Shown here: piece after piece, positions 33,587 through 42,347 of the stretch
How positions within the stretch are numbered: the stretch's first letter is position 1
Layout: the number at the start of each line of letters is the position of its first letter
NCBI GenBank assembly: GCA_009778065.1
Contig: WRKM01000008.1
Coordinates: forward strand, 1-64,000
Reading direction: 5' to 3'
DNA: 64,000 nt
DNA from: Oscillospiraceae bacterium
Lineage (GTDB): Bacteria > Bacillota > Clostridia > Oscillospirales > Ruminococcaceae
Program-made: the position numbers and the translations under genes
The notes under the pieces: generated by a model
What the model saw: the letters and a program-made list of their open reading frames with translations, nothing else
What the model was told of the DNA's origin: nothing
Databases searched by the model: none

Positions 33587-35272
33587 CTATTTGAATTGAT
33601 GATAAATTGGTTTTGGAAACTTTATTTTTAGAAGTGAACGAAATACAGGGTTTTGAATAATATATTCACCCTGCGATAACCGTGTTAACATATTCCTATA
33701 AGTATCGGGGAGACTTTTATAGTCGCCTGTTCCTGTTTCAATAGAATTAGTTCTGCCGTAAGCGTGAGTAGCACAGTTACCTGTTACCCGCTTATGAATT
33801 GCCGACCTAAACTGCTCCGCTCCAAACAACACTACACCAAGAGAACGCCCACGCTCGGTAACATCAAGGATTTGACGGAGAATAGGGGAACTTTTTGGAA
33901 CTTCGCTTGAAGCGTATTTGTTAAGCTCATCAATGAATACAACGATGCGCGATGGAGGTTTTTCACTGAGCTCATTATCGTATTCACCCAATTTAAGGTT
34001 ATAAATAGTTTTAACAGCATCGCCAAACACAAAAGCTTGCTTATCTTCGGGCAGTTTTGCAATATCAATAACGTGAACTTCATTTTTCTTTATATTCTTT
34101 AATTCATCAGCAAGGCGGCACTCGCTTTTACTTGATTCAGTACGGTTAGCGAACATATGGTCGTTTTTTATGGCTTTATTTACGATGCGTTTAAATTTAC
34201 GCCAACTTAAAACGGATATTTCGCCTTTTGAACCTCCACCACCCTTTTGTGAGTTTTCATCGACTTTTTCCAAAAAATCACCCCACGTGCTTAAATTCCC
34301 GAAATCGGTATCGCTTGTATCAATAATTTTACTAACAATAGATTCCATAGTCTGGCTGGGGTCGTCTACATTAGCGAACATCATTTCAATACTTTCTTTA
34401 TCGTCATTATAGACGTATTTATATTTTTTGAGTTTTCCGCTACTGATATAATTACTTTCATCATCTTTTTCAAGATATGTGCTTCGTTTTGAGTCAGTGT
34501 TGTCATAATAAGGGATATAATACTTTGCTTGTTTGAACGGTTCTTGAGAAAGTCTAAGTGTTTTATATAATTTTACGGTTTCGTCATCTAAATCTTCATT
34601 GGGGCGGTCAATAGCCATTAAATCTCTGCCTTTGACATTGAAAAGCACAAATGCAACGCTGTCATCTTCATCGTCTATTGTGGCGTAAGTATCTTGAATA
34701 GATTTCATCAAAAACATTGCGTAAGATGTTTTTGCTGCCAACCCCGAAATTCCTGATATATTAAGATGTGCGCCCTCTGAACCAAGTAAGAATTTAGCGT
34801 TGAGGTTCACATTTAATGGCACTTCATCTTCTGTACCTTCGTACATCTTTAGATAACCACAAACAAGCGGGTTTTCTACATATTTAAGCCCTAATGCTTT
34901 TTTTATCTCTTCATCATTAGCAAGGTAAACTTTTGAATTGTTATGAACAGGAGTATAATCTCCGGCAGGTTTTTTCGTGTTATGAGTGACTTTTGCACGA
35001 GCATAATTCATTCCGACACGAAAAGTTGGTTCTTCGATATCGACATCGCCGAAATCGCTTGAGATGAAGTTGGTAAGAAAACTCGTTGCATCGGTAATAT
35101 GCGAAATACTCTCGATAACACCGAAAGTATCAGAACCATCCTCACGCTTGACCTTGATAATATCAAAGGCGTTTAATTTTGTATCAGCATTAGTCCAAAA
35201 GTAGAATTCATCAATAGTAGTCGGTATTTTTTCCGTAGCAAGAACTCTACCTATTAGTTTGTTTTGGCTCAT
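33587..35272 (-). CDS. herA: HerA-like DNA translocase
   Basis: This is an FtsK/HerA-superfamily ATPase that in related systems pumps DNA to a NurA nuclease. Residues 1-100 form the N-terminal HAS-like barrel (LIGRVL, FDIIKVKREDG). Walker A is GISGLAAKTSY (K181, T182), a HerA-type variant, and Walker B is VVFIDELNKYA near residue 442, followed by VLFGAEQFRSAIHKRV and an arginine-rich region typical of the family. The 561 residues are normal. AGGAGGGG lies before the ATG. It lies 11 bp after nurA, the classical partner. Confidence 0.87.
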   Translation of the reverse strand: MSQNKLIGRVLATEKIPTTIDEFYFWTNADTKLNAFDIIKVKREDGSDTFGVIESISHITDATSFLTNFISSDFGDVDIEEPTFRVGMNYARAKVTHNTKKPAGDYTPVHNNSKVYLANDEEIKKALGLKYVENPLVCGYLKMYEGTEDEVPLNVNLNAKFLLGSEGAHLNISGISGLAAKTSYAMFLMKSIQDTYATIDDEDDSVAFVLFNVKGRDLMAIDRPNEDLDDETVKLYKTLRLSQEPFKQAKYYIPYYDNTDSKRSTYLEKDDESNYISSGKLKKYKYVYNDDKESIEMMFANVDDPSQTMESIVSKIIDTSDTDFGNLSTWGDFLEKVDENSQKGGGGSKGEISVLSWRKFKRIVNKAIKNDHMFANRTESSKSECRLADELKNIKKNEVHVIDIAKLPEDKQAFVFGDAVKTIYNLKLGEYDNELSEKPPSRIVVFIDELNKYASSEVPKSSPILRQILDVTERGRSLGVVLFGAEQFRSAIHKRVTGNCATHAYGRTNSIETGTGDYKSLPDTYRNMLTRLSQGEYIIQNPVFRSLLKIKFPKPIYHQFK

Positions 35273-35283
35273 TTCGACCCCTC

Positions 35284-36474
35284 CTAAAATAAATGTAAGA
35301 AACTCTCAGAACTTAAATATTGCGATTTAACAAACCTTTCCGTAAGGTGTATCGGATAAAGATGATTCGCCCAACGCTTGTCCGTGCCATAACAAGTAGG
35401 GTTGCGTTCATTTATTAAAAGCGCGGTTAATCTGTCAATAGTGTCGGATTCCATACCGTTTTTGATTTCATCATCGCGAACAAGAATTTTTTCAACTTTA
35501 AGTATTCCGTCAAAAGGCGTTCGCGTTCTGCTTTTATCTCGTATGCGAACGTACCATACTGCAAAAGCAAGTGGCTCTTTCTCGCTTCCAAAATAAGCGG
35601 CGGGTGTACGGTGATACAGTGGCAGTTCCGCTATAAGTCCCGGGTTAGCCTTGCCTTTATCAAAACAGGCTTCGGGGTTGAATGACTTTGATACCCCTAT
35701 TACCCATTCGTAGTTTTTCTTGAAAGTCTGAAAACTCTTATCATCATCTTTATCGGATTTTGTAAGTCGATATTCGAGCGAACCGTCCTTAACAAGATAA
35801 TTGTCTTGGTTAAGCTGACCTTTGCGGACAAGACTTCGTACCATTTCCTTTTCGCGCTCAATCATCAAGTCTTGGATTTTTGCTGTTCCTCTATCTTCAA
35901 ACTTACGGTCGTCGCGTTTAATATCGTAGGGAATAGGAGTTGCAAAAAGCCATCCGCTTTGCTTAATTCTCTCTAATTCCACACTTGCGTTAAGTTTATT
36001 AGAAAGATTTTCAAAAAAACCGCCTTTTCCGTTAGCATCGGCGATTTCGGGTAATGAAATAACGATTTCACGAGTTAAGGCTTCGGGGGACATCTTTTTG
36101 TCAATACGCCGACAAATACCTACTCCGACTTGTCCTGCAATTATAGGATAAATAACACTCCTGCCGCCCGACGTAGAATAAGCCATATCATCAACCTTGT
36201 AAACGTGCCGCGAGCCATCGAGAAAATATGTCAGCACCTGTTCTTCGCGGTCTGCCAACAGCCACGCAAGGTCTTTTAGTGACTTGTAGTCATTCAAAAA
36301 CTCGGTTTCGCCACGCTTTTTCCAGACAAAAGTATGGTCTTCGGCTTCGTTGTACTCTAATACACTACGGTCTGAATCAAGGCTGTATTTATGAGCTTTA
36401 TAACTTTTGCCGCCCGTTTCCTCAGCGAGAATCTGCGTAATTTTCTTTAACTTTCTTGCATTTCTGACAGCCAT
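35284..36474 (-). CDS. nurA: NurA-domain nuclease
   Basis: NurA proteins are RNase H-like 5'-3' nucleases that work with HerA. The hallmark LTYFLDGSRHVYKVDD (Asp near residue 86), a later YPIIAGQVGVGI strand and the C-terminal RWANHLYPIHLTERFVK fit the domain. ATG 36474 is better spaced from the GGAGG site than the GTG at 36477. The protein has 396 residues. It is second in a five-gene minus-strand operon, 20 bp after the yhcG-like gene and 11 bp before herA. Confidence 0.8.
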   Translation of the reverse strand: MAVRNARKLKKITQILAEETGGKSYKAHKYSLDSDRSVLEYNEAEDHTFVWKKRGETEFLNDYKSLKDLAWLLADREEQVLTYFLDGSRHVYKVDDMAYSTSGGRSVIYPIIAGQVGVGICRRIDKKMSPEALTREIVISLPEIADANGKGGFFENLSNKLNASVELERIKQSGWLFATPIPYDIKRDDRKFEDRGTAKIQDLMIEREKEMVRSLVRKGQLNQDNYLVKDGSLEYRLTKSDKDDDKSFQTFKKNYEWVIGVSKSFNPEACFDKGKANPGLIAELPLYHRTPAAYFGSEKEPLAFAVWYVRIRDKSRTRTPFDGILKVEKILVRDDEIKNGMESDTIDRLTALLINERNPTCYGTDKRWANHLYPIHLTERFVKSQYLSSESFLHLF

Positions 36475-36494
36475 CACAATGCCTCCACACTTTT

Positions 36495-37535
36495 TTATTC
36501 CGGAGCCTCTAATAAAATTCTACGTTCGATAAGTTCACGTTCACGCTCTATTTCACGTTTCAATTCGTCCTCCGTCGGCAAGAACGACATATATTTTGTA
36601 GCGAATAGGGTTTCTTTATCCGCAAGAACGGAATATTTCGCAATGGTTTCGTCTTTTTCAGAACAGAGGATTATACCAATAGTAGGATTATCGTCCGCTT
36701 GCTTGACTTTATCGTCAAAGAGTCGAACATAAAAATCAATCTGCCCGACATCTTGATAGGTTAGTTTGCTCGTCTTTAAGTCAATAACGACAAAACATTT
36801 CAAGATAAAGTTATAAAACACCAAGTCGATGTAATAATGTTCCCCGTGGTCTGTAGTTATCCGCTTTTGCCGTGCAACGAACGAGAATCCCTTACCGAGT
36901 TCGAGCAGAAAATCCTGCAACTTATCAATAAGTTCCTGCTCTAATTCAAGTTCGTGATAATCCCGATTTTCTTTCAAATCAAGAAACTCAAGGATATACG
37001 GGTCTTTCAGCAGATACGATGGGTCTGCTTGCGGTTCTGTGGTGTATATCTCGTTTTTTACACTTTCTTTCCCACTTTCCTGTGTAGCGAGCAACCGTTC
37101 ATAATAAAACGAGTTGATTTGCCGTTCAAGCTGACGTACAGTCCAGTTGCAAGCAGTACTCTCTTCGGCGTAATAATTACGTTTTTCTGCGTTTTCAATA
37201 CGGATTAAAACTCTATAATGCGTCCAACTCAATTCGGGACTCAGTGAGTCCCGAATTGGAAACAACGTATAAAACTTACGCATCTTCCGTAATGTGGATT
37301 CATCAAAGCCTTTGCCGAACTCGGCTGTAAGCTGTTCTGACAGATATTTAATCAGCCCTTTTCCGTATTCGGCACGGTCGCCAATGGATTCGGATATTTC
37401 CTTACCGATTTCCCAATACGCCCCAACCATCGTTGAATTTATTACCGTATAGGCATTATTTTTTGCGATCAGAATCGTGTCTCGTACTCGTTCATGGGTG
37501 TTGCTCTTAATTATCTCCAACTCGTTGTTCATCAT
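36495..37535 (-). CDS. DUF1016/YhcG-family PD-(D/E)xK nuclease
   Basis: The protein has the DUF1016 N-terminal helical domain (VINSTMVGAYWEIGKEI, LTAEFGKGFDESTLRKMRKF, LSWTHYRVLIRI) and the C-terminal nuclease domain with HYYIDLVFYN and CFVVIDLKTSKL, giving the D and D-x-K catalytic residues. YhcG-like proteins are common in defence islands and beside type I restriction genes; direct roles are little studied. ATG 37535 after GAGGAG is preferred over the upstream track start. It heads the operon with nurA, herA, GHKL and radical SAM genes, 20 bp before nurA. Confidence 0.85.
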   Translation of the reverse strand: MMNNELEIIKSNTHERVRDTILIAKNNAYTVINSTMVGAYWEIGKEISESIGDRAEYGKGLIKYLSEQLTAEFGKGFDESTLRKMRKFYTLFPIRDSLSPELSWTHYRVLIRIENAEKRNYYAEESTACNWTVRQLERQINSFYYERLLATQESGKESVKNEIYTTEPQADPSYLLKDPYILEFLDLKENRDYHELELEQELIDKLQDFLLELGKGFSFVARQKRITTDHGEHYYIDLVFYNFILKCFVVIDLKTSKLTYQDVGQIDFYVRLFDDKVKQADDNPTIGIILCSEKDETIAKYSVLADKETLFATKYMSFLPTEDELKREIERERELIERRILLEAPE

Positions 37536-37641
37536 GTATTCTCCTCGCCCAAAAAAACTCAAGCTTTGCTAACCTTTACAGGTAACAGTTTTTTTCATGT
37601 GTACAAGCTAATATAAGCCGATTAAGTACCCATTGCACCCA

Positions 37642-37670
37642 ATTATACCATATCTTAAACATAAAATCAA
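37642..37670 (-). promoter_or_regulatory. Promoter of the yhcG-nurA-herA-GHKL-radical SAM operon
   Basis: On the minus strand TTGATT (37665-37670), 17 bp, TATAAT (37642-37647), with TGG directly before the -10 box. It lies about 107 bp before the first ATG, leaving a leader with a poly-T stretch. Confidence 0.6.
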
Positions 37671-38002
37671 GCCTTTTTAAAGAAATTTTGGTGATTTTGT
37701 CAAATTAAAGAAGTGAATCATTCTCAGCTACATAGTTATTGTTTTTTATAGCAGCCTTCAGGGGTTACAAAAGGAGTATGAAATTTTGCCGTCTACGGGT
37801 TGAAAAATATTTTCTAAGGTTATATAAACTTTAATAGAGCTAATGTAATCTTTATAATACATCGTGCGGAAAGAATTCATATGCTATTAACACTATTATC
37901 TTTCGAGGGTTAGTTCTTCAGAACTAAGTCTTTTTTTATTATTTGTCCCATAATTTAGTTATTATGCACAATAATATTTTAATATTTTGTTTAAAATGTG
38001 TA
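37671..38002. other. Gene-poor gap between the defence-like and nucleoside operons
   Basis: No gene of normal size. A possible 18-codon ORF (MKFCRLRVEKYFLRLYKL) starts at about 37779 after AAAGGAG. The hairpin at 37910-37927 with T run lies further down. Otherwise nothing recognised. Confidence 0.4.
37910..37937 (+). terminator. Intrinsic terminator-like hairpin upstream of the GntR gene
   Basis: TTAGTTC and GAACTAA form a 7-bp stem with a TTCA loop, followed by GTCTTTTTTTATT. Nothing obvious on the plus strand needs terminating, except the 18-codon ORF. Confidence 0.65.
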
Positions 38003-38031
38003 TTGCATTAATAGAAAATGTGTGTTATAAT
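38003..38031 (+). promoter_or_regulatory. Promoter of the GntR gene
   Basis: TTGCAT (38003-38008), a 17-bp spacer ending in TGT, and TATAAT (38026-38031). The -10 box overlaps the first of three operator-like repeats. Confidence 0.7.
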
Positions 38032-38076
38032 ACAAGTGCGATAGAGATAATACAACTACATCAAATATAATACAAG
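38027..38076 (+). promoter_or_regulatory. Three direct repeats ATAATACAA(G/C), 20 bp apart
   Basis: Copies at 38027-38036, 38047-38056 and 38067-38076 are spaced exactly 20 bp, so they face the same side of the helix. They run from the -10 box to 17 bp before the GntR start. Autoregulation by the GntR protein is the simplest reading. Confidence 0.65.
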
Positions 38077-38092
38077 ATTTGAGGGGATGTTT

Positions 38093-38797
38093 ATGGAGCC
38101 AAGAAACGAAAACGATATTAGAACAAAAGTTTATAATTTACTATTGGAAAAAATAACGAGCGGCGAATGGAAATCGGGCGATAAAATACCTTCCGAAAAT
38201 CAGTTAAAAGACGAGCTTTCGGTAAGCCGTATAACTATTCGCGAAGCATTACAGAAGTTAGTGGCTTTAAACCTCATAGAAACGCGTCACGGGAAAGGCT
38301 CATATATTAAAGAGTTTAACATGAATGACTTTTTAAGACTGCATTTCCCGATAAACCAAATAACCACTGACGACATTGTAAATCTTTTGGAATATCGTAA
38401 GATATTAGAAGTCGGTGCGATACGTCTCAGTATAGAGCGTGCGCGTCCCGGGGATACCGAGTTATTGACACAATATACGATTATGATGGGTAACAGTCTT
38501 ACTGACTATGAAGCTTTCGCATATTATGACGCACTGTTTCATCAAAAGCTTATGCAAATGACCGGAAATCCTCTTATAGTAAACGCGGCAAAATCCATAC
38601 GCGAAATGACGGTAAAAGCTATAGAATTAACGCTGTCTCCGAAAGGGGCGGCTGAGGGCGTCGCAATTCACACGCAGCTGACTCATGCTATTATGCAAAG
38701 GGATAAGGAATTAGCCGAAAAAATGATGCGGCTGATGTTAGATTCAATTATATCTGACGCGCGGCATCGAGACGAGGAGAATAAGGCGGCGCTCTAA
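38093..38797 (+). CDS. GntR-family regulator with FCD ligand domain
   Basis: A FadR-subfamily repressor. Residues 10-75 are the winged helix (DKIPSENQLKDELSVSRITIREALQKL, then RHGKGSYI), and residues 95-225 the all-helical FCD domain that binds a small molecule through Asp/His residues, such as the H in YDALFHQKLM and the H in AIHTQLTHAI. ATG 38093 lies 7 bases after GAGGGG and is preferred to 38087. It likely controls its own promoter and perhaps the nucleoside operon beginning at 39123; the ligand could be a nucleoside or pentose phosphate. Confidence 0.85.
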   Translation: MEPRNENDIRTKVYNLLLEKITSGEWKSGDKIPSENQLKDELSVSRITIREALQKLVALNLIETRHGKGSYIKEFNMNDFLRLHFPINQITTDDIVNLLEYRKILEVGAIRLSIERARPGDTELLTQYTIMMGNSLTDYEAFAYYDALFHQKLMQMTGNPLIVNAAKSIREMTVKAIELTLSPKGAAEGVAIHTQLTHAIMQRDKELAEKMMRLMLDSIISDARHRDEENKAAL

Positions 38798-38810
38798 GGA
38801 GGGGATTACT

Positions 38811-38990
38811 GTGATTTGGCTTTTATGTCCGCATTGTAAAAACAAAACACGGTTGAAAATCAGGGAAGATACGCGATTATGGCACTTTCCGCTTTTTTGC
38901 CCGAAATGTAAACAGGAGAACCTGATAAATCTTAAAAATACAATAATAACAATTGTCACCGAGCCGGACGCTAAGACGCAGAGCCGATAA
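38811..38990 (+). CDS. Cysteine-rich KTR-type small protein
   Basis: Not in the ORF track because of its GTG start. AGGAGGGG lies 9 bases before it. The 59 residues read WLLCPHCKNKTRLKIRED and FPLFCPKCKQENLINL, two CPxC knuckles that should bind one zinc, typical of the cysteine-rich KTR family often found in conjugative elements and beside regulators. It follows the GntR gene by 13 bp and ends inside the stem of a strong terminator. Confidence 0.75.
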   Translation: MIWLLCPHCKNKTRLKIREDTRLWHFPLFCPKCKQENLINLKNTIITIVTEPDAKTQSR

Positions 38991-39027
38991 TTTGTAAGGG
39001 AACTTATAAATTATCGGCTTGTGTTTT
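38982..39027 (+). terminator. Strong terminator between regulator and transporter genes
   Basis: AGCCGATAATTTGTAAG pairs with CTTATAAATTATCGGCT (17 bp, one mismatch), followed by TGTGTTTTTT. It separates the GntR transcript from the ECF operon. Confidence 0.85.
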
Positions 39028-39122
39028 TTAAAGAAGGCATTTTTAATTCATGGTAGAAATTTCTTCCGCTTATACGGAGAGATTTTCTATATAAAATTTA
39101 AAATCAAAAGGAGGAAAATGCA

Positions 39123-39758
39123 ATGAGTAAGTCAAAAGTAAAAAAGGGATTTGTCCAAGGGATTAAAGACCAGTTTCCCACAAAAGTACTTGTATTAATC
39201 CCGATTGCCGTAGGCATTAACTTAGTGGGAGGGATTCTCGCTTCCGGTTTAAAGCTGCCGCTGTTCCTTGATATGATTGGTACATATATCTCGGCGGCGT
39301 TAGCGGGTCCGTGGGTGGCTGCGCTTGTAGGACTTCTTACAAACGTGTTCCTTGCACTTGTTTCAAATCCCGTTTATCTGCCGTATGCACTTGTCAGTAT
39401 CGGCGTGGGTTTAAGCGTGGGCTTCATGATGCGTGCGGGTCTGTTCAACAAAATCTGGGGAGTTTTTGTTATCTGGATTGTTTCGTCTGTGCTTTCTGCG
39501 GCTATCGCAGGAACAGTAACTGTTTTCGTGTTCGGCGGCGCGACAGGCGCGACGGGTGCTTCTGTAGTTACAGCGACGCTAATAGCGGTAACTCAAAGGA
39601 TTATAGCATCTGTTTTCGCGTCGGCAATGATTCAAAACCTTGCGGACAGAGCGGTCGCCTTGGTCATAGCGTATATAATCCTTAAAAACATCCCCAAACG
39701 CTTCCGCAGTCAATATTCTTTAGACAGTATGGTACAAGCGGACAACGACGAAGACTAA
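39123..39758 (+). CDS. ECF transporter S component (predicted nucleoside-type substrate)
   Basis: The substrate-binding membrane subunit of an energy-coupling factor importer. The 211 residues hold about six hydrophobic helices (for example VLVLIPIAVGINLVGGI and WVAALVGLLTNVFLALV) and have short charged ends. The family is usually annotated only as ECF S component; the substrate is inferred from the downstream nucleoside hydrolase and ribokinase-like genes. AGGAGGA lies 8 bases before the ATG. EcfT and two ATPase genes follow, giving a dedicated (group I) transporter. Confidence 0.82.
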   Translation: MSKSKVKKGFVQGIKDQFPTKVLVLIPIAVGINLVGGILASGLKLPLFLDMIGTYISAALAGPWVAALVGLLTNVFLALVSNPVYLPYALVSIGVGLSVGFMMRAGLFNKIWGVFVIWIVSSVLSAAIAGTVTVFVFGGATGATGASVVTATLIAVTQRIIASVFASAMIQNLADRAVALVIAYIILKNIPKRFRSQYSLDSMVQADNDED

Positions 39759-39831
39759 TGAAAATGGGGTTTTTCGTGAAACCGGAACAAGGCTTCCGGT
39801 TCCGCGTAAACCCGGGAAAGGGGCGGTTTTT

Positions 39832-40662
39832 ATGTCAGAAAAGAGTAAACAAGCGGCTAAGTCAAAAAGCAAAAAAACGTCAAGCTATGTGCCTATCGAT
39901 TCACCAATTGACAGGCTCCACCCAATGATAAAGATTTATGCGATATTCTGCTTGGGTATAGGGTGTGCGGTTTTTCCGTTTTTGTGGTTAGCGTATAGCG
40001 TGGTGGTGTTTTTATTCTTTGTCGCATGGAAAGCAAAAATGCTCACCAAATTCGCCGGTTTTATAACCGCATTTGCAATTCCCATAACAGTTATGCTCTT
40101 GTTTATACAGGGGCTGTACAGTCCGAAAAACGTCACCATTTTAGCAGATTTCGGTTTTGCAAAACTCGGTCTTGAAGGGGTTTTGTACACTTTTAAAACA
40201 GTAGGGACGCTGTTAGTTTTTCTGGGAAGTTTTTATCTCATGACCACGACGACCTATCCGGGAAAGCTTGTTACCGCGATGCAGGACGCGGGACTAAACC
40301 CAAAAGCCGGCTATTTGGTACTCGCGAGTTTAAACGTCGTACCTCAGATTCAACGCAGAATAGCCGTTATTCAGGAAGCCCAGACTGCACGGGGCGTTGA
40401 GGTAACAGGTAAATTGAAAACAAGGTTCACGGCGTTTCTCCCGATTATAGGACCGACTGTTATGAGCAGTTTGATTGATGTACAGGAACGAGGAATGACC
40501 CTTGAGATACGGGGGTTCGGGGCAAAAGGGGTAAAACCGAGCAGCCTCACCGAGTTGAATGTCAGCCCTGCGGAAAAGGCAATAAAACGGGTTTTAGTCA
40601 CCTTTTTAATCCTGTGTATCGCATTTGCCTTTTCCTGGGCTATATTTACAAGAGTAAGATAG
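39832..40662 (+). CDS. ECF transporter transmembrane subunit EcfT
   Basis: EcfT couples the ATPases to the S component. The 276-residue protein has a short basic N-terminus, membrane helices at about 40-145 and 245-275, and the coupling-helix motifs with Ala-Arg-Gly in EAQTARGVEV and ERGMTLEIRGFG near residues 180-225. It follows the S gene by 73 bp that contain a small AACCGGAA/TTCCGGTT hairpin, perhaps lowering or tuning expression relative to the S component. It precedes the first ATPase gene by 15 bp. Confidence 0.87.
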   Translation: MSEKSKQAAKSKSKKTSSYVPIDSPIDRLHPMIKIYAIFCLGIGCAVFPFLWLAYSVVVFLFFVAWKAKMLTKFAGFITAFAIPITVMLLFIQGLYSPKNVTILADFGFAKLGLEGVLYTFKTVGTLLVFLGSFYLMTTTTYPGKLVTAMQDAGLNPKAGYLVLASLNVVPQIQRRIAVIQEAQTARGVEVTGKLKTRFTAFLPIIGPTVMSSLIDVQERGMTLEIRGFGAKGVKPSSLTELNVSPAEKAIKRVLVTFLILCIAFAFSWAIFTRVR

Positions 40663-40677
40663 AAAGGGGGCGAAGAT

Positions 40678-41529
40678 ATGCCAGCCGTCATTCAAGTGGA
40701 AAACCTAAGCTTCAGATATGCAGAAGCAAAAAAGTACGCGCTGAAGGATTTAAACTTTTCGGTTGAACAAAACGAATTTCTTTGTATCATCGGCGCTAAC
40801 GGTTCGGGTAAATCCACGTTATGTAACGCCCTTATGGGACTCATACCATCATATTTCAGCGGAAAAATGAAGGGAAAGGTTACGATTATGGGCGAAACCA
40901 CATCCGAAACCACCATAGGGAATCTTTCAAAAAAAATAGGTCTCGTATTTCAAAATCCATTTAATCAGCTATCCTATACAACAAGCACCGTAGAGGAAGA
41001 GTTAGCTTACGGCTTGTGTAATATGGGCGTACCCAGAGATGAAATGGCACGCCGGGTTAAAGAGATAGCAAAAATAATCCGCGTAGAAAAGCTTCTGAAA
41101 AAGAATCCGCTTGAACTTTCGGGAGGGCAGGTACAGCGTGTCGCCATTGGTTCGGCGTTAATTATGAAGCCGTCTGTCCTCGTTCTCGACGAGTGTACAA
41201 CACAGCTCGACCCCTTAGGCAGCGAGGAAGTCTTTGATATAGTAAAAGACTTAAACAAGGACGGCGTCACCGTAGTTATGGCAGACCACGATATGGAACG
41301 GGTAGCGCGTTGCGCCGACCGAGTACTTGTGATGTCAGACGGAGAGATTATTGCACTTGATACACCTCGCGCTGTCTTTGAAAATGAAGAGCTTTCAAAG
41401 CATGGGGTGGATATGCCCGACTATATTCGGTTTGGTATCGCTCTTCGCGAAGAAAAGCTGTACGAAGGTCTGTCGCCTCTTACCGAAACAGAAGCCATAA
41501 TTATAGGAAAGGAGTTGGTTTCATTATGA
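40678..41529 (+). CDS. ECF transporter ATPase, canonical
   Basis: This ATP-binding subunit has Walker A GANGSGKST, Q-loop LVFQNPFNQL, signature LSGGQVQRVAIG, Walker B VLVLDECTT and H-loop VVMADHD. DECTT in place of the usual DEPT(S/A) is a small variation that keeps the catalytic Glu. The 283 residues are normal for EcfA. It overlaps the second ATPase gene by 4 bp, so both subunits should be made in equal amounts. Confidence 0.9.
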   Translation: MPAVIQVENLSFRYAEAKKYALKDLNFSVEQNEFLCIIGANGSGKSTLCNALMGLIPSYFSGKMKGKVTIMGETTSETTIGNLSKKIGLVFQNPFNQLSYTTSTVEEELAYGLCNMGVPRDEMARRVKEIAKIIRVEKLLKKNPLELSGGQVQRVAIGSALIMKPSVLVLDECTTQLDPLGSEEVFDIVKDLNKDGVTVVMADHDMERVARCADRVLVMSDGEIIALDTPRAVFENEELSKHGVDMPDYIRFGIALREEKLYEGLSPLTETEAIIIGKELVSL

Positions 41530-42347
41530 AAATAGAAGTACAGGATTTAATCCATACCTATCCATCGGGCGAAACAGCCCTGAACGGGATTAGCTTAGTC
41601 ATAGAGGGGACGACTCCGGTAGCTGTCGCTGGGCAAAACGGTAGCGGAAAAACGACTTTAGTTAAGCATTTTAATCGTATTTTATCCCCTACAAAAGGCA
41701 GAGTGCTGATTGACGGCGTTTCCACAACCGAGCGTTCAACCGCACAGTGGGCTAAAAAAATAGGCTACGTTTTTCAAAATCCCGACGACCAACTTTTCCT
41801 TAACAGCGTCCGTAAAGAATTTGAATTCGGACCTAAGAGGACAGGTATTCCACCCGAAAAGATTGAGAAAATGCTACCTATAGTCGCTGACTTATGCGGT
41901 CTCGGAGACAAGCTCGAAATCCATCCCTTTGACCTTACCGCCACCGAGAAAAAGTTTTGTACTATAGGCTCTGTGATGATGATAGACCCTAATGTGGTGA
42001 TTTTTGACGAGCCTACCTGCGGTCAGGATATTGAGGGGAATAACAGACTTATCAGTATTATCCGATATTTAAGAAACAACGGTAAGTTGTGCATAACCAT
42101 TTCTCACGATATGAAGTTTATAGCTAAAAACTTTGAACGGGTAGTTGTACTGTGCAAGGGTCAGGTTTTAACAGACGGTTTTTGTAAAGACGTTTTTGCA
42201 AAACCGACAATTTTAAGTCAAAGCTTTGTTTCGCCGCCACCCATATGCCGCGTAGCTTTGGGAATGGGTTTAAAGCAGTCTGTCTTTGAAACAGAGGAGT
42301 TAGTCGGCTGTATTGTTCAAAACATGAAAAGGAGGAATAAAAAATGA
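41526..42347 (+). CDS. ECF transporter ATPase with degenerate signature motif
   Basis: The second ATPase subunit has Walker A GQNGSGKTT, Q-loop YVFQNPDDQL, Walker B VVIFDEPTCGQD and H-loop ISHDMKF. In place of LSGGQ it reads FDLTATEKKF, so one of the two composite ATP sites in the heterodimer is probably inactive. It starts at ATGA over the end of the first ATPase gene and in turn overlaps the TrpF-like gene by 4 bp. Confidence 0.88.
   Translation: MKIEVQDLIHTYPSGETALNGISLVIEGTTPVAVAGQNGSGKTTLVKHFNRILSPTKGRVLIDGVSTTERSTAQWAKKIGYVFQNPDDQLFLNSVRKEFEFGPKRTGIPPEKIEKMLPIVADLCGLGDKLEIHPFDLTATEKKFCTIGSVMMIDPNVVIFDEPTCGQDIEGNNRLISIIRYLRNNGKLCITISHDMKFIAKNFERVVVLCKGQVLTDGFCKDVFAKPTILSQSFVSPPPICRVALGMGLKQSVFETEELVGCIVQNMKRRNKK

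Noticed and set aside
39311-39685. 124-codon plus-strand ORF inside the ECF S-component gene
   Set aside because: Alternative frame of a membrane protein gene; Cys/Gly-rich product without family features.
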